Assembly (NCBI RefSeq): GCF_018128965.1
Contig: NZ_JAAEDH010000020.1
Coordinates: 32,843-96,842 of the forward strand
DNA length: 64,000 bases
Source of the DNA: Plastoroseomonas arctica
Lineage (GTDB): Bacteria > Pseudomonadota > Alphaproteobacteria > Acetobacterales > Acetobacteraceae
Direction of reading: 5' to 3'
Part shown: positions 8,354-16,918 of the stretch, piece after piece
Position numbering within the stretch: the first letter of the stretch is position 1
How the letters are laid out: each line of letters begins with the position of its first letter
Translations under genes and position numbers: made by a program
The notes under the pieces: generated by a model
Databases searched by the model: none
The model's input: the letters and a program-made list of their open reading frames with translations, nothing else
What the model was told of the DNA's origin: nothing

Positions 8354-8806
8354 ATGCGGCTTCGCCTGATCGCCAGCGCCCTGCTGGCGACCCTGTCCCT
8401 CACCGGTGTCGCGCTCGCGCAGACCGAGGTCATCACCGCCCGACGGGAGGGTCTCCGCGGTGTCGGCGCGCACATGGAGGCGATGAAGGCGATCGCGGAT
8501 GCGCGCGGCAATCCCGCACCGGCCGTCGAACGCATCGACGCGATGACCGCCTTCTTCACCACCTTCCCCACGCGCTTCCCGCCGGGCTCCGACGTGCCGC
8601 AGGGCACCAACCCCGGCCAGACCCGCGCGCTGCCGGTGATCTGGACCGACAATGCGGGCTTCCTGCAGGCAAACGCGAACATGCTCACCCAGATCACCGC
8701 GCTGCGCGGTGCTGCGACGGGTGGCGACCCGGCGGCCTTTGCAGCGGCCTTCCAGCAGACCGGCGCGACCTGCGGCGGGTGCCACCGCACCTACCGGGCA
8801 CGGTGA
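8354..8806 (+). CDS. cytochrome c-prime family protein (periplasmic)
   Basis: This class II c-type cytochrome has 150 residues. It has a Sec signal peptide (LIASALLATLSLTGVALAQ) and a single C-terminal haem site, CGGCH (Cys140, Cys143, His144), followed by RTYRAR. That is the classic c-prime layout of a four-helix bundle with the haem motif near the end. The ATG at 8354 is preceded by GGAG 12 bp upstream. c-prime proteins bind NO/CO or shuttle electrons, and are often encoded next to a cytochrome b561. A b561 gene does lie 1.1 kb downstream here, on the opposite strand. Confidence 0.92.
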   Translation: MRLRLIASALLATLSLTGVALAQTEVITARREGLRGVGAHMEAMKAIADARGNPAPAVERIDAMTAFFTTFPTRFPPGSDVPQGTNPGQTRALPVIWTDNAGFLQANANMLTQITALRGAATGGDPAAFAAAFQQTGATCGGCHRTYRAR

Positions 8807-8849
8807 ACGGGATGGTCGTTCAAGGATGACCATCACGAGGCATCCAGGC

Positions 8850-9791
8850 ATGAGGCAGCGCAGCCTCAGCCTGGCTGCCTTGTTGTGCCTGACCGGTGCG
8901 CTGCTTGCTTTCGCCAGCGATGATCGACTGGAGCCGGGCGCAAGGGATCAGCCCTCCGCTGAAGCGGCGGCGCACCGCGCCGGTACGCTCGACAGATATG
9001 CCCGCGCCCTGATCGAGCGCGCGAGCGACGAGCCTGTGACGCTCGGCATCCGCGCCGTGCGACGATGGGTAGGATCTGGCACCTCGATTGCGGCTGACGA
9101 GCGCATCGTCTTTCGACTGCGCGCGGCCGCGATCTCGCTTATCGACCTCAACGACCTGCGGGCTACCAATCAGCGGATTGGTTGGACATTTTGGAGCCGC
9201 AGCCTCGATCCGGTGCGATCCGACACGGAAGTCGATCGCGCCGCCTGCGCGCCGACGAACGGGGCCTGTCTCGCCCAGGGCCGTGTCTTCGCCCGCCGCC
9301 AAGGCTGCGAGTACGAGCTCAGAGTCGAGCTGACCGGCGTCATCGGAACAGCCGAGAATCGGCAGCGCGTGCTTTGGGCGCAGTCGGGCATGCGTGAGGG
9401 CGGTCACACCCGTTTGTACGGGCCCTGTGCCCACCGGCACGACGCTGCGCTCGACATGCTCTCAACCGATGAGCCGCTCGATTCGAGAGCTGCACAGGCG
9501 TGCCAGCTCAGCGGGTTCGTCGGTGTGGTCGGTCCGGATGGCCGGCGTCACCGTCCGGCCAACTTCCTCAAGCTCGAGCCCGACGGCACGCCCCGCTTCG
9601 TCGTGCGGTGCCAGGCCTATGTGCGCGATGCACCCGACGGCAGGGGAAGAACGTGCGAGCTGCAGGGCTATTTCGGCATCTGGCCCCTCTTCATGTGGGT
9701 GCCGAGCAATCGCGCCGCCGAGTGGAACGAGACCTTTTTACGCGTGCGCGACCACCTCGCACGACACGTCGTCAGCAGATCCGACCGATGA
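8850..9791 (+). CDS. secreted protein of unknown function, Cys-containing
   Basis: I do not recognise this protein. With the ATG at 8850 (SD-like CGAGG upstream) it has 313 residues and a signal peptide (LSLAALLCLTGALLAFAS). An in-frame ATG at 8826 is possible. The mature part has at least six cysteines (for example DRAACAPTNGACLAQ, RQGCEYEL, YGPCAHR, RTCELQGYFG), consistent with periplasmic disulfides. The middle reads like beta-strands. It follows the cytochrome c-prime gene by about 40 bp on the same strand, so the two may be co-transcribed. Confidence 0.68.
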   Translation: MRQRSLSLAALLCLTGALLAFASDDRLEPGARDQPSAEAAAHRAGTLDRYARALIERASDEPVTLGIRAVRRWVGSGTSIAADERIVFRLRAAAISLIDLNDLRATNQRIGWTFWSRSLDPVRSDTEVDRAACAPTNGACLAQGRVFARRQGCEYELRVELTGVIGTAENRQRVLWAQSGMREGGHTRLYGPCAHRHDAALDMLSTDEPLDSRAAQACQLSGFVGVVGPDGRRHRPANFLKLEPDGTPRFVVRCQAYVRDAPDGRGRTCELQGYFGIWPLFMWVPSNRAAEWNETFLRVRDHLARHVVSRSDR

Positions 9792-9898
9792 TGCAACCCG
9801 CTGGAGGGCTTTCAAGCCGGCGAGCAGGCGCACGCCTTCTGAGGGCATGGTCCTCGGCGACGCCTTCGCGCCGACCGCCCGCCGACTGAGGCCATACA

Positions 9899-10573
9899 CT
9901 ACGCCCCGGCGCCGTACCGGCTGAGCGCCACCACCGCGCCGGCGATCACAGCGAAAATCACCGCGCCCCGCGCCATCGACACGATGCGCGGCGCCGCGAC
10001 ATCCGGCGGCAGCTTCTTCCGACCCGTCAGCATGGCCGCCACCAGGTCATGGCCCTTGAAGACGCGGTAGGCGAAAATCGCCGCCACATGCACGCCGACT
10101 GCGATCAGCAGCAGGTTGAAGTTGCGTGCGTGCAGCCCGTAGGCGGCGTAGCTGGTGGCGGCGTCCACCATGCGCGCGAACGGGCCGCGCACCACGAAGT
10201 CATCAGGGTCGGCGATGAGCCCGGTGCCGACCTGTGCGAGCAGCAGGAGCAACAGTCCCACCACCATCCAGGCGCCGGCGGGGTTGTGCGTCACATGGAG
10301 GTCCGGCCCCGGCCTGCGCACCTCGCGCAGATGCGCAAGCGCGCGCAGCGGCGTGCGCACGAAGTGGCCGAAGCGCGCGGATTGGGACCCGAACACCCCC
10401 CAGGCAAGGCGGAACAGCACCATGGTCAGGATCATGTAGCCGGAGAAGAAATGCAGCTTCCAATTGCCGCTCTTCGCCGAGCCCCAGGAGAGCAGCAGCA
10501 GCAGCACGACCGACCAATGGAACAAGCGCACCCAGCCATCCCAGACCAGCACGTAACGCCAGGCGCGATCCAT
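9899..10573 (-). CDS. cytochrome b561 family membrane cytochrome
   Basis: This four-TM di-haem b-type cytochrome of the Ni/Fe-hydrogenase b-subunit/b561 group has 224 residues. Histidines at helix positions typical of the family are visible: VRLFHWSVVLLLLL (TM1), LHFFSGYMILTMVLFRLAWG (TM2), YGLHARNFNLLLIAVGVHVAAIFAYRV (TM3-4). Family members pass electrons between quinol and periplasmic c-type cytochromes. The nearby cytochrome c-prime gene is therefore a plausible partner, though it is convergent rather than co-operonic. The start at 10573 (MDRAWRYVLVWDGW) fits the family; longer in-frame extensions do not. Confidence 0.9.
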   Translation of the reverse strand: MDRAWRYVLVWDGWVRLFHWSVVLLLLLSWGSAKSGNWKLHFFSGYMILTMVLFRLAWGVFGSQSARFGHFVRTPLRALAHLREVRRPGPDLHVTHNPAGAWMVVGLLLLLLAQVGTGLIADPDDFVVRGPFARMVDAATSYAAYGLHARNFNLLLIAVGVHVAAIFAYRVFKGHDLVAAMLTGRKKLPPDVAAPRIVSMARGAVIFAVIAGAVVALSRYGAGA

Positions 10574-10653
10574 CCAGGGCTCCTCTTCGCCGAATGCCGC
10601 AGCGCAGCACGACAGGGATCGCGGCGCCACCCCGCATCGGGCAATGTCGCGCC

Positions 10654-11454
10654 ATGAGCCTCGATTCCCTCTGGACCCAGGCATGGCCGTGGCGCGGCAG
10701 CCTGATTGCGCTGCTGGTTGCGCTCGGCTGGGCGGCGGGGCTGCGGCTCGCGCGGCAGCCGGCGCTGGGGCCGGCGGCGGCGGCGCTGGGGCTCGCGGTC
10801 GGCTGGGTGGTGACGATGGGCCTGGTCACCGCATCGCCACGCCAGCTGGCCGAACGGCTTCCCGTGCTCGGCCTCGCGCTGGCCGTGCTGGCGCTGGTGC
10901 TCGCCGGGCTGCTGCGCGGCCGCGCCGGCGTGATCGGCTTGCTGATGGCGGCACTCGCCGTCCTGGGTGCGGCCTGGTGGATGGCGGGCGCCCCGATGCA
11001 TGGGCCGAGCCTCGTCGCCGCGCTGCCGGTGCTGGCGGGCGTCGCCGCCTTCGGCGGCGCGATGCTGCTGCGGCTGGACGATGCGACGGATGGCGCGAAG
11101 GCGGCGCTTGCCTTGCTTGCCGGGCTGCTCGTGGCCGGCGGCTTCGGGCCGCAACCCATGCTCGCCGGCTGCGTGGCGGGTGCGGCGATCGGCGCGGCGC
11201 TGGCCGGGGCAGGGGGCGGGCCGGCGGTACGGGCTGCCCTCGCGCCGGCGATTGCGGCACTCGGCGCCTTGCCGGTGATCGCGCGCGGGCAGCCGTCGGA
11301 CTGGGCGGCCGCTGCGGCGCCCTTGCTGGCGCTGTGGCTCGGCCCGGTCATCGGGCGGCGATTGCCGGCCCGGCTGGGGCCGGCCTTGGGCTGGGCGATC
11401 GCGGCGGCACCTGCGATCGGGCTCGCTTGGTACCTCGCACCCGGCCGCCGATGA
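10654..11454 (+). CDS. polytopic membrane protein of unknown function
   Basis: The product has 266 residues and is almost entirely hydrophobic, with roughly eight to nine predicted membrane segments rich in Ala/Leu/Gly. Short loops carry RLARQ, TASPRQLAERL and DDATDGAK. There is no recognisable family motif. The ATG at 10654 follows no strong SD. It is divergent from cytochrome b561 and 76 bp upstream of the LysM protein on the same strand. The codon pattern is normal for the window, so I regard it as a real gene, but no function can be given. Confidence 0.75.
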   Translation: MSLDSLWTQAWPWRGSLIALLVALGWAAGLRLARQPALGPAAAALGLAVGWVVTMGLVTASPRQLAERLPVLGLALAVLALVLAGLLRGRAGVIGLLMAALAVLGAAWWMAGAPMHGPSLVAALPVLAGVAAFGGAMLLRLDDATDGAKAALALLAGLLVAGGFGPQPMLAGCVAGAAIGAALAGAGGGPAVRAALAPAIAALGALPVIARGQPSDWAAAAAPLLALWLGPVIGRRLPARLGPALGWAIAAAPAIGLAWYLAPGRR

Positions 11455-11530
11455 GCGCCCTTGCCCGCAAACCCCGGAAACGGCTAGATTTTGAGCGGAC
11501 TCGCGCGCTTTGGCGCGGGGCGGAGGCGTG

Positions 11531-12883
11531 ATGCTGATCGGTTCTGTGCCGAGATTTCTGTTGCTCGGCCTCAGCGGGGCCATCGCCTTCGGTGCGACGG
11601 CCGTTGTGATGCGCGGCTGCACGCCCGTGGCGCCCGAATTGGCCGTCCCGCGCCAGGTTGCCGAGACGGTTCCGCCGGTCCTGGCGGCGCGTCCACCGGC
11701 CTCCGCCAGCGCCGCCGCGCGTGGCCCGGCGGCCGAGGCAGGTCCCTCCATCCCGGAGCGCCGCGCGGCGCTTCCGGAAACGCGCCCGGCCGAGCCGCAG
11801 CGCCAGCCCTCCGCGCCAGAGTCATCCAACCCGGCCCCGGCCGCGCGGCCCGTTCCCGCCGCCCCTCCGGCCGCCGCGGTTACGACCATTACCCCCGTGC
11901 CCTCCCCCACGCCGCGCACCACGCCACCCGTCGAGGCCACCGCCCCGGGCTTCCCAGCGCCACGCTTCGACGTGGTGCGGGTCGGCGCTCGCGGCACCGC
12001 GGTGCTCGCCGGGCGCGCCGCGCCGGGTGCGGAGGTGCTGCTCTTCGCCAATGGTGATCGCGAACTCGCCCGCACCCGCGCCGATCGGCGCGGCGAGTGG
12101 GTGCTGCTGCCGGCCGATCCGCTCGCGCCGGGGACCTATGTGTTCACGCTCCGCGCGCGTCTCGCCGGCACCGACATCGCGGGTCCGGATTCCGTCGTCG
12201 TCGTGGTTCCCGACGCCGCCCCGCCCGCGAGCGATCCGCCGCGCACCATGGCCGGCGACCCGGCGCGGCCGCCTGCCGCGGCTGGCGGCGCACTCGCCGT
12301 GCTGATCCCGCCCGGCGCCGATGCCGCGACGCCCCGCCTGCTGCAATCGCCAGGCACGCCCGCTACTGCCGCTCGCGGCACCACGCCGTCTCCGGCGCCG
12401 GCCACGACCGCGCCCAGCCGCCTCACGCTTGAGGCCGTGGACTATGCCGATGCGGGTGCGATGCGCTTCTCCGGCACGGCGCAGCCGGGTGCGGCGGTCC
12501 GCGCCTATGTCGGGGATCGCCACGCCGGCGACGCGGTGGCCGATGCCGAGGGCCGCTGGACGCTGGTGCCGGCGCAGACCCCCACCATCGGCCGCCACAC
12601 GCTGCGGCTGGATCAGCTCGCCGCCTCCGGCACCGTCGCCGCTCGTGTCGAACTGCCCTTCCAGCGCGACCAGATCGCCGAGGAGAGTTTCGCGGGCGGG
12701 CAGGTGGTCGTGCAGCCGGGACAGAGCCTGTGGCGCATCGCGCGCCTGAACTACGGGCGCGGCGTCCGCTACACGACCATCTATGAGGCGAACCGCGCCC
12801 AGATCCGCGACGCCGCGTTGATCTTCCCAGGGCAGGTCTTCTCCGTGCCGGCCGCCGAGCCAGGCCCGCAGGCCACGCGCTAG
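11531..12883 (+). CDS. LysM-domain, Ig-like-repeat envelope protein
   Basis: This 450-residue envelope protein begins with a hydrophobic anchor or signal (VPRFLLLGLSGAIAFGATAVV). A long Pro/Ala-rich linker follows (about 40-150). Two related bacterial Ig-like or carbohydrate-binding-like units come next (about 155-235 and 300-385, sharing the pattern GTA-PGA-VRAYVGDR...DAEGRWTLVP). The C-terminal LysM domain (about 393-441) contains VQPGQSLWRIARLNYGRG and LIFPGQVFSVP. LysM binds peptidoglycan. The arrangement is common in alphaproteobacterial LysM peptidoglycan-binding proteins of unknown role. The start at 11531 has a GGAGG 5 nt upstream. Confidence 0.85.
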   Translation: MLIGSVPRFLLLGLSGAIAFGATAVVMRGCTPVAPELAVPRQVAETVPPVLAARPPASASAAARGPAAEAGPSIPERRAALPETRPAEPQRQPSAPESSNPAPAARPVPAAPPAAAVTTITPVPSPTPRTTPPVEATAPGFPAPRFDVVRVGARGTAVLAGRAAPGAEVLLFANGDRELARTRADRRGEWVLLPADPLAPGTYVFTLRARLAGTDIAGPDSVVVVVPDAAPPASDPPRTMAGDPARPPAAAGGALAVLIPPGADAATPRLLQSPGTPATAARGTTPSPAPATTAPSRLTLEAVDYADAGAMRFSGTAQPGAAVRAYVGDRHAGDAVADAEGRWTLVPAQTPTIGRHTLRLDQLAASGTVAARVELPFQRDQIAEESFAGGQVVVQPGQSLWRIARLNYGRGVRYTTIYEANRAQIRDAALIFPGQVFSVPAAEPGPQATR

Positions 12884-12932
12884 CCGGCGCGCGGCTTGTC
12901 CTCACCGGGCCGAAACACCATAAGCTTCGCCC

Positions 12933-13610
12933 ATGTCCATCCTGAACAGCATGAAACTCGTCCTGGCGCCGCCGCACCCCGCGGGCGCCCCGTTCCTGAT
13001 CGGCGGCGCCGTCGTCGCGGTCGTCGGCGGGATCTTCGCCGGGGGCTGGCTGTTCTGGCCCGGCGCGATCTTCCTCGCCTTCTGCCTTTACTTCTTCCGC
13101 GACCCCGAGCGCGTGACGCCGCCGCGCCCGGGGATCGTCGTCGCCCCCGCCGATGGCCGCATCGTCAACATCGGCCAGTATCCGCCACCGGCCGAGCTCG
13201 ACCTCGGCAGCGAGCCGCGCTGGCGCGTGGCGATCTTCCTCTCCGTCCTCGACGTGCACGTGAACCGCGCGCCGTGTGATGCGGTGGTGACGCGCATCGC
13301 CTACCATCACGGCAGCTTCCTCAATGCGAGCCTGGACAAGGCGTCGGACGAGAACGAGCGCAACGCGCTGGCGCTGCAGCTGCCCGATGGGCGGACCATG
13401 GCAGTGGTGCAGATCGCGGGGCTGATCGCGCGGCGCATCCTGTGTTCGGCGAAGGTCGGTGGCAGCCTGCTTGCCGGCGAGCGCTTCGGCATCATCCGCT
13501 TCGGCAGCCGCACGGATCTCTATTTGCCGCCGGGAATCCGACCGCTGGTCGAAGTCGGACAGACGATGATCGGGGGCGAGACCGTCATCGCGGAGCTGCG
13601 CGCATCATGA
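12933..13610 (+). CDS. psd: phosphatidylserine decarboxylase proenzyme (short, archaeal/alphaproteobacterial-type)
   Basis: This enzyme converts phosphatidylserine to phosphatidylethanolamine. The 225-residue protein is of the short PSD-A class. Two TM segments lie near the N-terminus (about 20-55), followed by FFRDPER and PADGRIV. The conserved SVLDVHVNRAP and YHHGSFLNASLDKASDENERN core follow. The pyruvoyl-forming self-cleavage site is the FGSRTDLYLP motif, with Gly191-Ser192. Its stop overlaps the pssA start (ATGA), so PS synthesis and decarboxylation are translationally coupled. Confidence 0.96.
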   Translation: MSILNSMKLVLAPPHPAGAPFLIGGAVVAVVGGIFAGGWLFWPGAIFLAFCLYFFRDPERVTPPRPGIVVAPADGRIVNIGQYPPPAELDLGSEPRWRVAIFLSVLDVHVNRAPCDAVVTRIAYHHGSFLNASLDKASDENERNALALQLPDGRTMAVVQIAGLIARRILCSAKVGGSLLAGERFGIIRFGSRTDLYLPPGIRPLVEVGQTMIGGETVIAELRAS

Positions 13611-14518
13611 GCCGCGATCCACTCCGCCCCGACCCGATGCGTCCCGAGCTCCCGCGGCAAGGCCCGATCCGCCGCCTGCGTCGCCGATTCCGCCCGCGCA
13701 CCCGGCCGCGCTTCGATGGGCTTTCGTTCAACCGGCTGATCCCCAACCTGATGACCATGCTCGGCCTCTGCGCCGGGCTCGTCGCGATCCGCGCCGCCAT
13801 GGAGGACCGCTTCGCCATGGCCGCGGCACTGATCGTCGCGGCCGCGGTCATCGATGGCCTGGATGGCCGGCTCGCGCGGCTGCTGAAGGCCACGTCGCGC
13901 TTCGGGGCGGAGTTCGATTCCCTGTCGGATTTCCTCTGCTTCGGCGTCGCACCCGCACTGATCCTGTACCTGTGGACCATGCAGGATGCGCGCGGCATTG
14001 GCTTCGTGCCCTGCCTGCTGTTCGCGGTGTGCATGGCGCTGCGTCTCGCGCGCTTCAACGCTACGATCGATGTCGGGCTTACGCCCAAGCCGGCCTATGC
14101 CTACAACTTCTTCACCGGCGTGCCGGCCCCCGCGGGCGCGGCCGTCGCGCTGTTCCCGCTGTTCGCGGGCCTCGCGATCAATGATTGGGGGCAGGGCGCC
14201 TGGGTGCACCTGCTGCGCAACCCGATCTTGGTGGGCCTGGTGCTGACCGTCACCGCAGGGCTGCTGGTGAGCACGCTGCCGACCTGGAGCTTCAAGAACT
14301 TCAAGATCCCGCGCGCCGCGGTGCTGCCGGTGCTGCTCGGCGCGGGGCTGTTCCTCGCCTTGCTGCTGAGCGAGCCCTGGGCGGCGCTCGCGGCACTCGG
14401 CCTGCTCTATATCGGGATGCTGCCCTTCTCGGTGCGCAGCTACCAGCGTCTCAAGCGCGAGGCGGAGAGCCTGCTCGAGCCTGTTGTGGTTTCCGAAACG
14501 CCGCGCCCGCCTGCCTGA
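13607..14518 (+). CDS. pssA: CDP-diacylglycerol--serine O-phosphatidyltransferase
   Basis: This integral-membrane CDP-alcohol phosphatidyltransferase of 303 residues makes phosphatidylserine. The catalytic signature DG-x2-AR-x8-G-x3-D-x3-D is present as DGLDGRLARLLKATSRFGAEFDSLSD at about residues 83-108. Some eight TM helices follow. The N-terminus (about 1-40) is a basic, Arg-rich extension. The start overlaps the psd stop by 4 bp, and the stop overlaps the next start by 1 bp (TGATG), so three genes form one tightly coupled operon. Confidence 0.95.
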   Translation: MSRDPLRPDPMRPELPRQGPIRRLRRRFRPRTRPRFDGLSFNRLIPNLMTMLGLCAGLVAIRAAMEDRFAMAAALIVAAAVIDGLDGRLARLLKATSRFGAEFDSLSDFLCFGVAPALILYLWTMQDARGIGFVPCLLFAVCMALRLARFNATIDVGLTPKPAYAYNFFTGVPAPAGAAVALFPLFAGLAINDWGQGAWVHLLRNPILVGLVLTVTAGLLVSTLPTWSFKNFKIPRAAVLPVLLGAGLFLALLLSEPWAALAALGLLYIGMLPFSVRSYQRLKREAESLLEPVVVSETPRPPA

Positions 14519-14937
14519 TGCCCGCACTGCGGCTGCGCGGCGCTGCCACGCTGGTGGTTGCCGGGCAGGGTGTCCGCATCTCCGGCGGCCCGTTCGACGC
14601 GCTGCCGCCGGGCGCGAACGGGCTTTGCCTGGAAGCGGGGGCCGCGCGCATCGGCGAAGCGCGCTGGCGCCTCGATATTCCCGACTACCAGGTGCCCGAG
14701 CCCGAAGCACTGCGCCTGGTGCTGGGGTCCATGCTGGTCGCGATGACCACCGCGCCAGATGCGGCCTATCACATCGGCTGCCTCGCCGGCCTCGGCCGAA
14801 CCGGACTTGCGCTGGCCTGCCTCGCGCGCATGAGCGGCATCGCGGGTGACCCGGTCCTATGGGTGCGCGCGAACTATCATCCGAAGGCCGTGGAGAACCC
14901 GGCGCAGGAGGCGTTCGTGCGCGGCTTCACCGCCTGA
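14518..14937 (+). CDS. protein-tyrosine-phosphatase-like CX5R phosphatase
   Basis: This small soluble phosphatase has 139 residues. The PTP P-loop is GCLAGLGRTG with nucleophile Cys88 and Arg94 (CX5R(S/T)). The usual HC is replaced by Gly-Cys. A possible general acid lies in the DIPDYQVPEPEAL segment (Asp53/Asp56). It overlaps pssA by 1 bp as the third gene of the psd-pssA operon. CX5R phosphatases can act on phosphotyrosine or on phospholipid phosphates (PTPMT1-type). A lipid-related substrate is inferred from context only. It converges with the DMT permease gene by an 11-bp overlap. Confidence 0.8.
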   Translation: MPALRLRGAATLVVAGQGVRISGGPFDALPPGANGLCLEAGAARIGEARWRLDIPDYQVPEPEALRLVLGSMLVAMTTAPDAAYHIGCLAGLGRTGLALACLARMSGIAGDPVLWVRANYHPKAVENPAQEAFVRGFTA

Positions 14938-15799
14938 ACACCCGCCCGTCGATCAGCGCGAGACCCGCCAGGATCAGCACCAGACCGGCGCCGTGCCGTG
15001 CCAGCACCGCCTCGCCGAGCACCAGGATGCCGAGCAGGATCGCGACCGGCGGGATCAACAGCGTCACCAGCATGACGTTCTGCCCGCCCGCCAGCGCGAT
15101 GATGCGGAAGAAGATCGCATAGGCCAGCGCGGTGGATGCGAGCCCCAGCCCGAGCAGCGCCAGCACGGTGTCCATCGGCGGCAGGGCCGGCACCCCTTGC
15201 CAGAACGCCACGGGCGCGAGCAGCAGCGCCGAGGCCGTCACCTGCCCCGCCGCGGCCGCGAGCGGGGCAATGCCGTCCCGCGCCACCCGCCGTGCCCAGA
15301 GGCCCGACAGCGCATAGGAGAGCGTCGCACCCAGGATCAGCGCCACGGGAAAGGCTTCCGCCGCTGATGGACCGCCCATCAGCACCACGACGCCGAGCAC
15401 GCCGCAGACCATGCCGGCGAGTCGCAGCGCGCCAGGCCGCTCGCCGAAAAACACCAGCGCCAGCAGCACGCCCCAGACCGGCGTGGTCGCATTCAGGATC
15501 GAGGCGAGCCCCGCCGGCATGGAGCGCTGCGCCAGCGCGATCAGCGTGAAGGGGATGAGGTTGTTCAGCACCGCCATGCCCGCCAGGGTGACGATCGCGG
15601 CGCGACCGCGCGGCAATCGCACGCCCAGCGCCGCGACCACGGCCCAGAGTGCCACCGCCGCAATCGCGACGCGCGACCACACGATCAGCACCGGCCCGAC
15701 GTCGCGCAGCGCCAGCGCGGTGAACAGGAAGCTGCCGCCCCACAGCACGGCGAGGCCCAGCAACAGGGCCCAGGCGCGCGGCGGGATCATCTCGGGCAT
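14927..15799 (-). CDS. EamA/DMT superfamily permease
   Basis: This ten-TM drug/metabolite transporter of the RhaT/YdcZ type has two EamA repeats. Each begins with a motif of the WGGSFLFTALALRDVGP type (first, about residues 17-33) and LGATLSYALSGLWARRVAR (second, about 160). The chosen start (ATG 15799) gives 290 residues; ATG at 15790 or 15835 is also possible. NNLIPFTLIALAQRSMPAGLASILNATTPVW is a typical EamA TM3-4 stretch. The substrate is unknown (often amino acids or nucleotides). It is not clearly in an operon. Confidence 0.88.
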   Translation of the reverse strand: MPEMIPPRAWALLLGLAVLWGGSFLFTALALRDVGPVLIVWSRVAIAAVALWAVVAALGVRLPRGRAAIVTLAGMAVLNNLIPFTLIALAQRSMPAGLASILNATTPVWGVLLALVFFGERPGALRLAGMVCGVLGVVVLMGGPSAAEAFPVALILGATLSYALSGLWARRVARDGIAPLAAAAGQVTASALLLAPVAFWQGVPALPPMDTVLALLGLGLASTALAYAIFFRIIALAGGQNVMLVTLLIPPVAILLGILVLGEAVLARHGAGLVLILAGLALIDGRVFRR

Positions 15800-15931
15800 G
15801 GCGGTGGCGTAGCAGGGGGATCGGGGGTCGGCCATCCGCATCGTGCGGCCGCGTAACCTCGAAGTTGTCGCTGGCGAAGATGTCCGACACCCGGCTAGCC
15901 TCCGCTCCATCGCAATCCAGGGACGCCCCAC

Positions 15932-16915
15932 ATGACGCTCCGCCGAAGCCTGCTTGCCGCCGCCGCCCTGCTCCTCGCGCTGCCGGTCCAGGCCGCCGAT
16001 CCGCCCTCGCCCGATGCGATCGTCGATGCGTTCGAGGCGGTGCTCGGCCCGATCACCAATTACCGGCCGAGCCATCCCAAGGGCACCTGCGCGGTCGGCC
16101 ACTTCACCGCCACGCCCGATGGCACCCGCCTCACCGTCTCGCCGGTGTTCAGCGGCCAGCGCATTCCCACGTTGATCCGCTTCGGCGTCGGCGGCGCGAA
16201 CCCCAACGCATCCGACGTGGCGCGCTCCACGCGCAGCCTGTCGATCCGCTTCGACACGCCGAGCGGCGACGTGTGGGAGATGGCCAACATCTCCGCCCCG
16301 ATCTTCGGCGCGCCGACGCCCCAGGCCCTCGTCGATGGCCTGCTCGCGCGCCGGCCGGACCCGGCGACGGGGCAGCCCAATGCCGAGCGCGTCGCGGCCT
16401 TCGTCGCGGCCAACCCGGCGACAACGCTGCAGGGCCGCTGGCTTGCCGCAAACCTGCCGCCGGCGAGCTGGGCCACGACCCCCTATTGGGGTGTGAACAC
16501 CTTCATGTTCCGCGGCCAGGACGGTCAGGTGCGTCCCGCGCGCTGGGTGTTCGAACCGCGCGCCGGCGTGCAGCGTCTGACCGAGGAGCAGGTCCGCACG
16601 ATCGGCACGAATTTCCTCGCCGACGAGATGCGCCGCCGCGTGGCGACCGCGCCAGTCGAATTCGACATGGTGCTGCAGTTTCCGGGGCAGGGGGATGACC
16701 TGCTGAACCCGACCATTGCCTGGCCGGACGACCGGCCCCGCACGGTCGTCGGCCGCCTCGCGGTCACCGAGGTGTCCGCCGGCCCCGGCGGCCCCTGCGA
16801 CCCGGTCAGCTTCCTGATCCTGGACCAGGCGCCGGGCATCACGATGAGCGACGACCCGACGCTGCAGGCGCGTGCCTCGGCCTATGCGGTGTCGCTCTCG
16901 CGCCGCACCCGGTAG
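15932..16915 (+). CDS. periplasmic catalase-related peroxidase (SrpA-like)
   Basis: This exported haem peroxidase of the catalase superfamily has 327 residues with a signal peptide (LLAAAALLLALPVQAAD). Family motifs include the distal-side HPKGTCAVGHFTATPDG, VFSGQRIPTLIRFGVGGANPNASD (equivalent to the catalase VRFSTV region) and RSLSIRFDTPSG. It is shorter than true catalases (about 480-700), as expected for SrpA/catalase-like peroxidases. The likely role is periplasmic peroxide reduction. It is the only gene of its unit, convergent with the CaiB-type gene at a 3-bp gap. Confidence 0.9.
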   Translation: MTLRRSLLAAAALLLALPVQAADPPSPDAIVDAFEAVLGPITNYRPSHPKGTCAVGHFTATPDGTRLTVSPVFSGQRIPTLIRFGVGGANPNASDVARSTRSLSIRFDTPSGDVWEMANISAPIFGAPTPQALVDGLLARRPDPATGQPNAERVAAFVAANPATTLQGRWLAANLPPASWATTPYWGVNTFMFRGQDGQVRPARWVFEPRAGVQRLTEEQVRTIGTNFLADEMRRRVATAPVEFDMVLQFPGQGDDLLNPTIAWPDDRPRTVVGRLAVTEVSAGPGGPCDPVSFLILDQAPGITMSDDPTLQARASAYAVSLSRRTR

Positions 16916-16918
16916 CGC

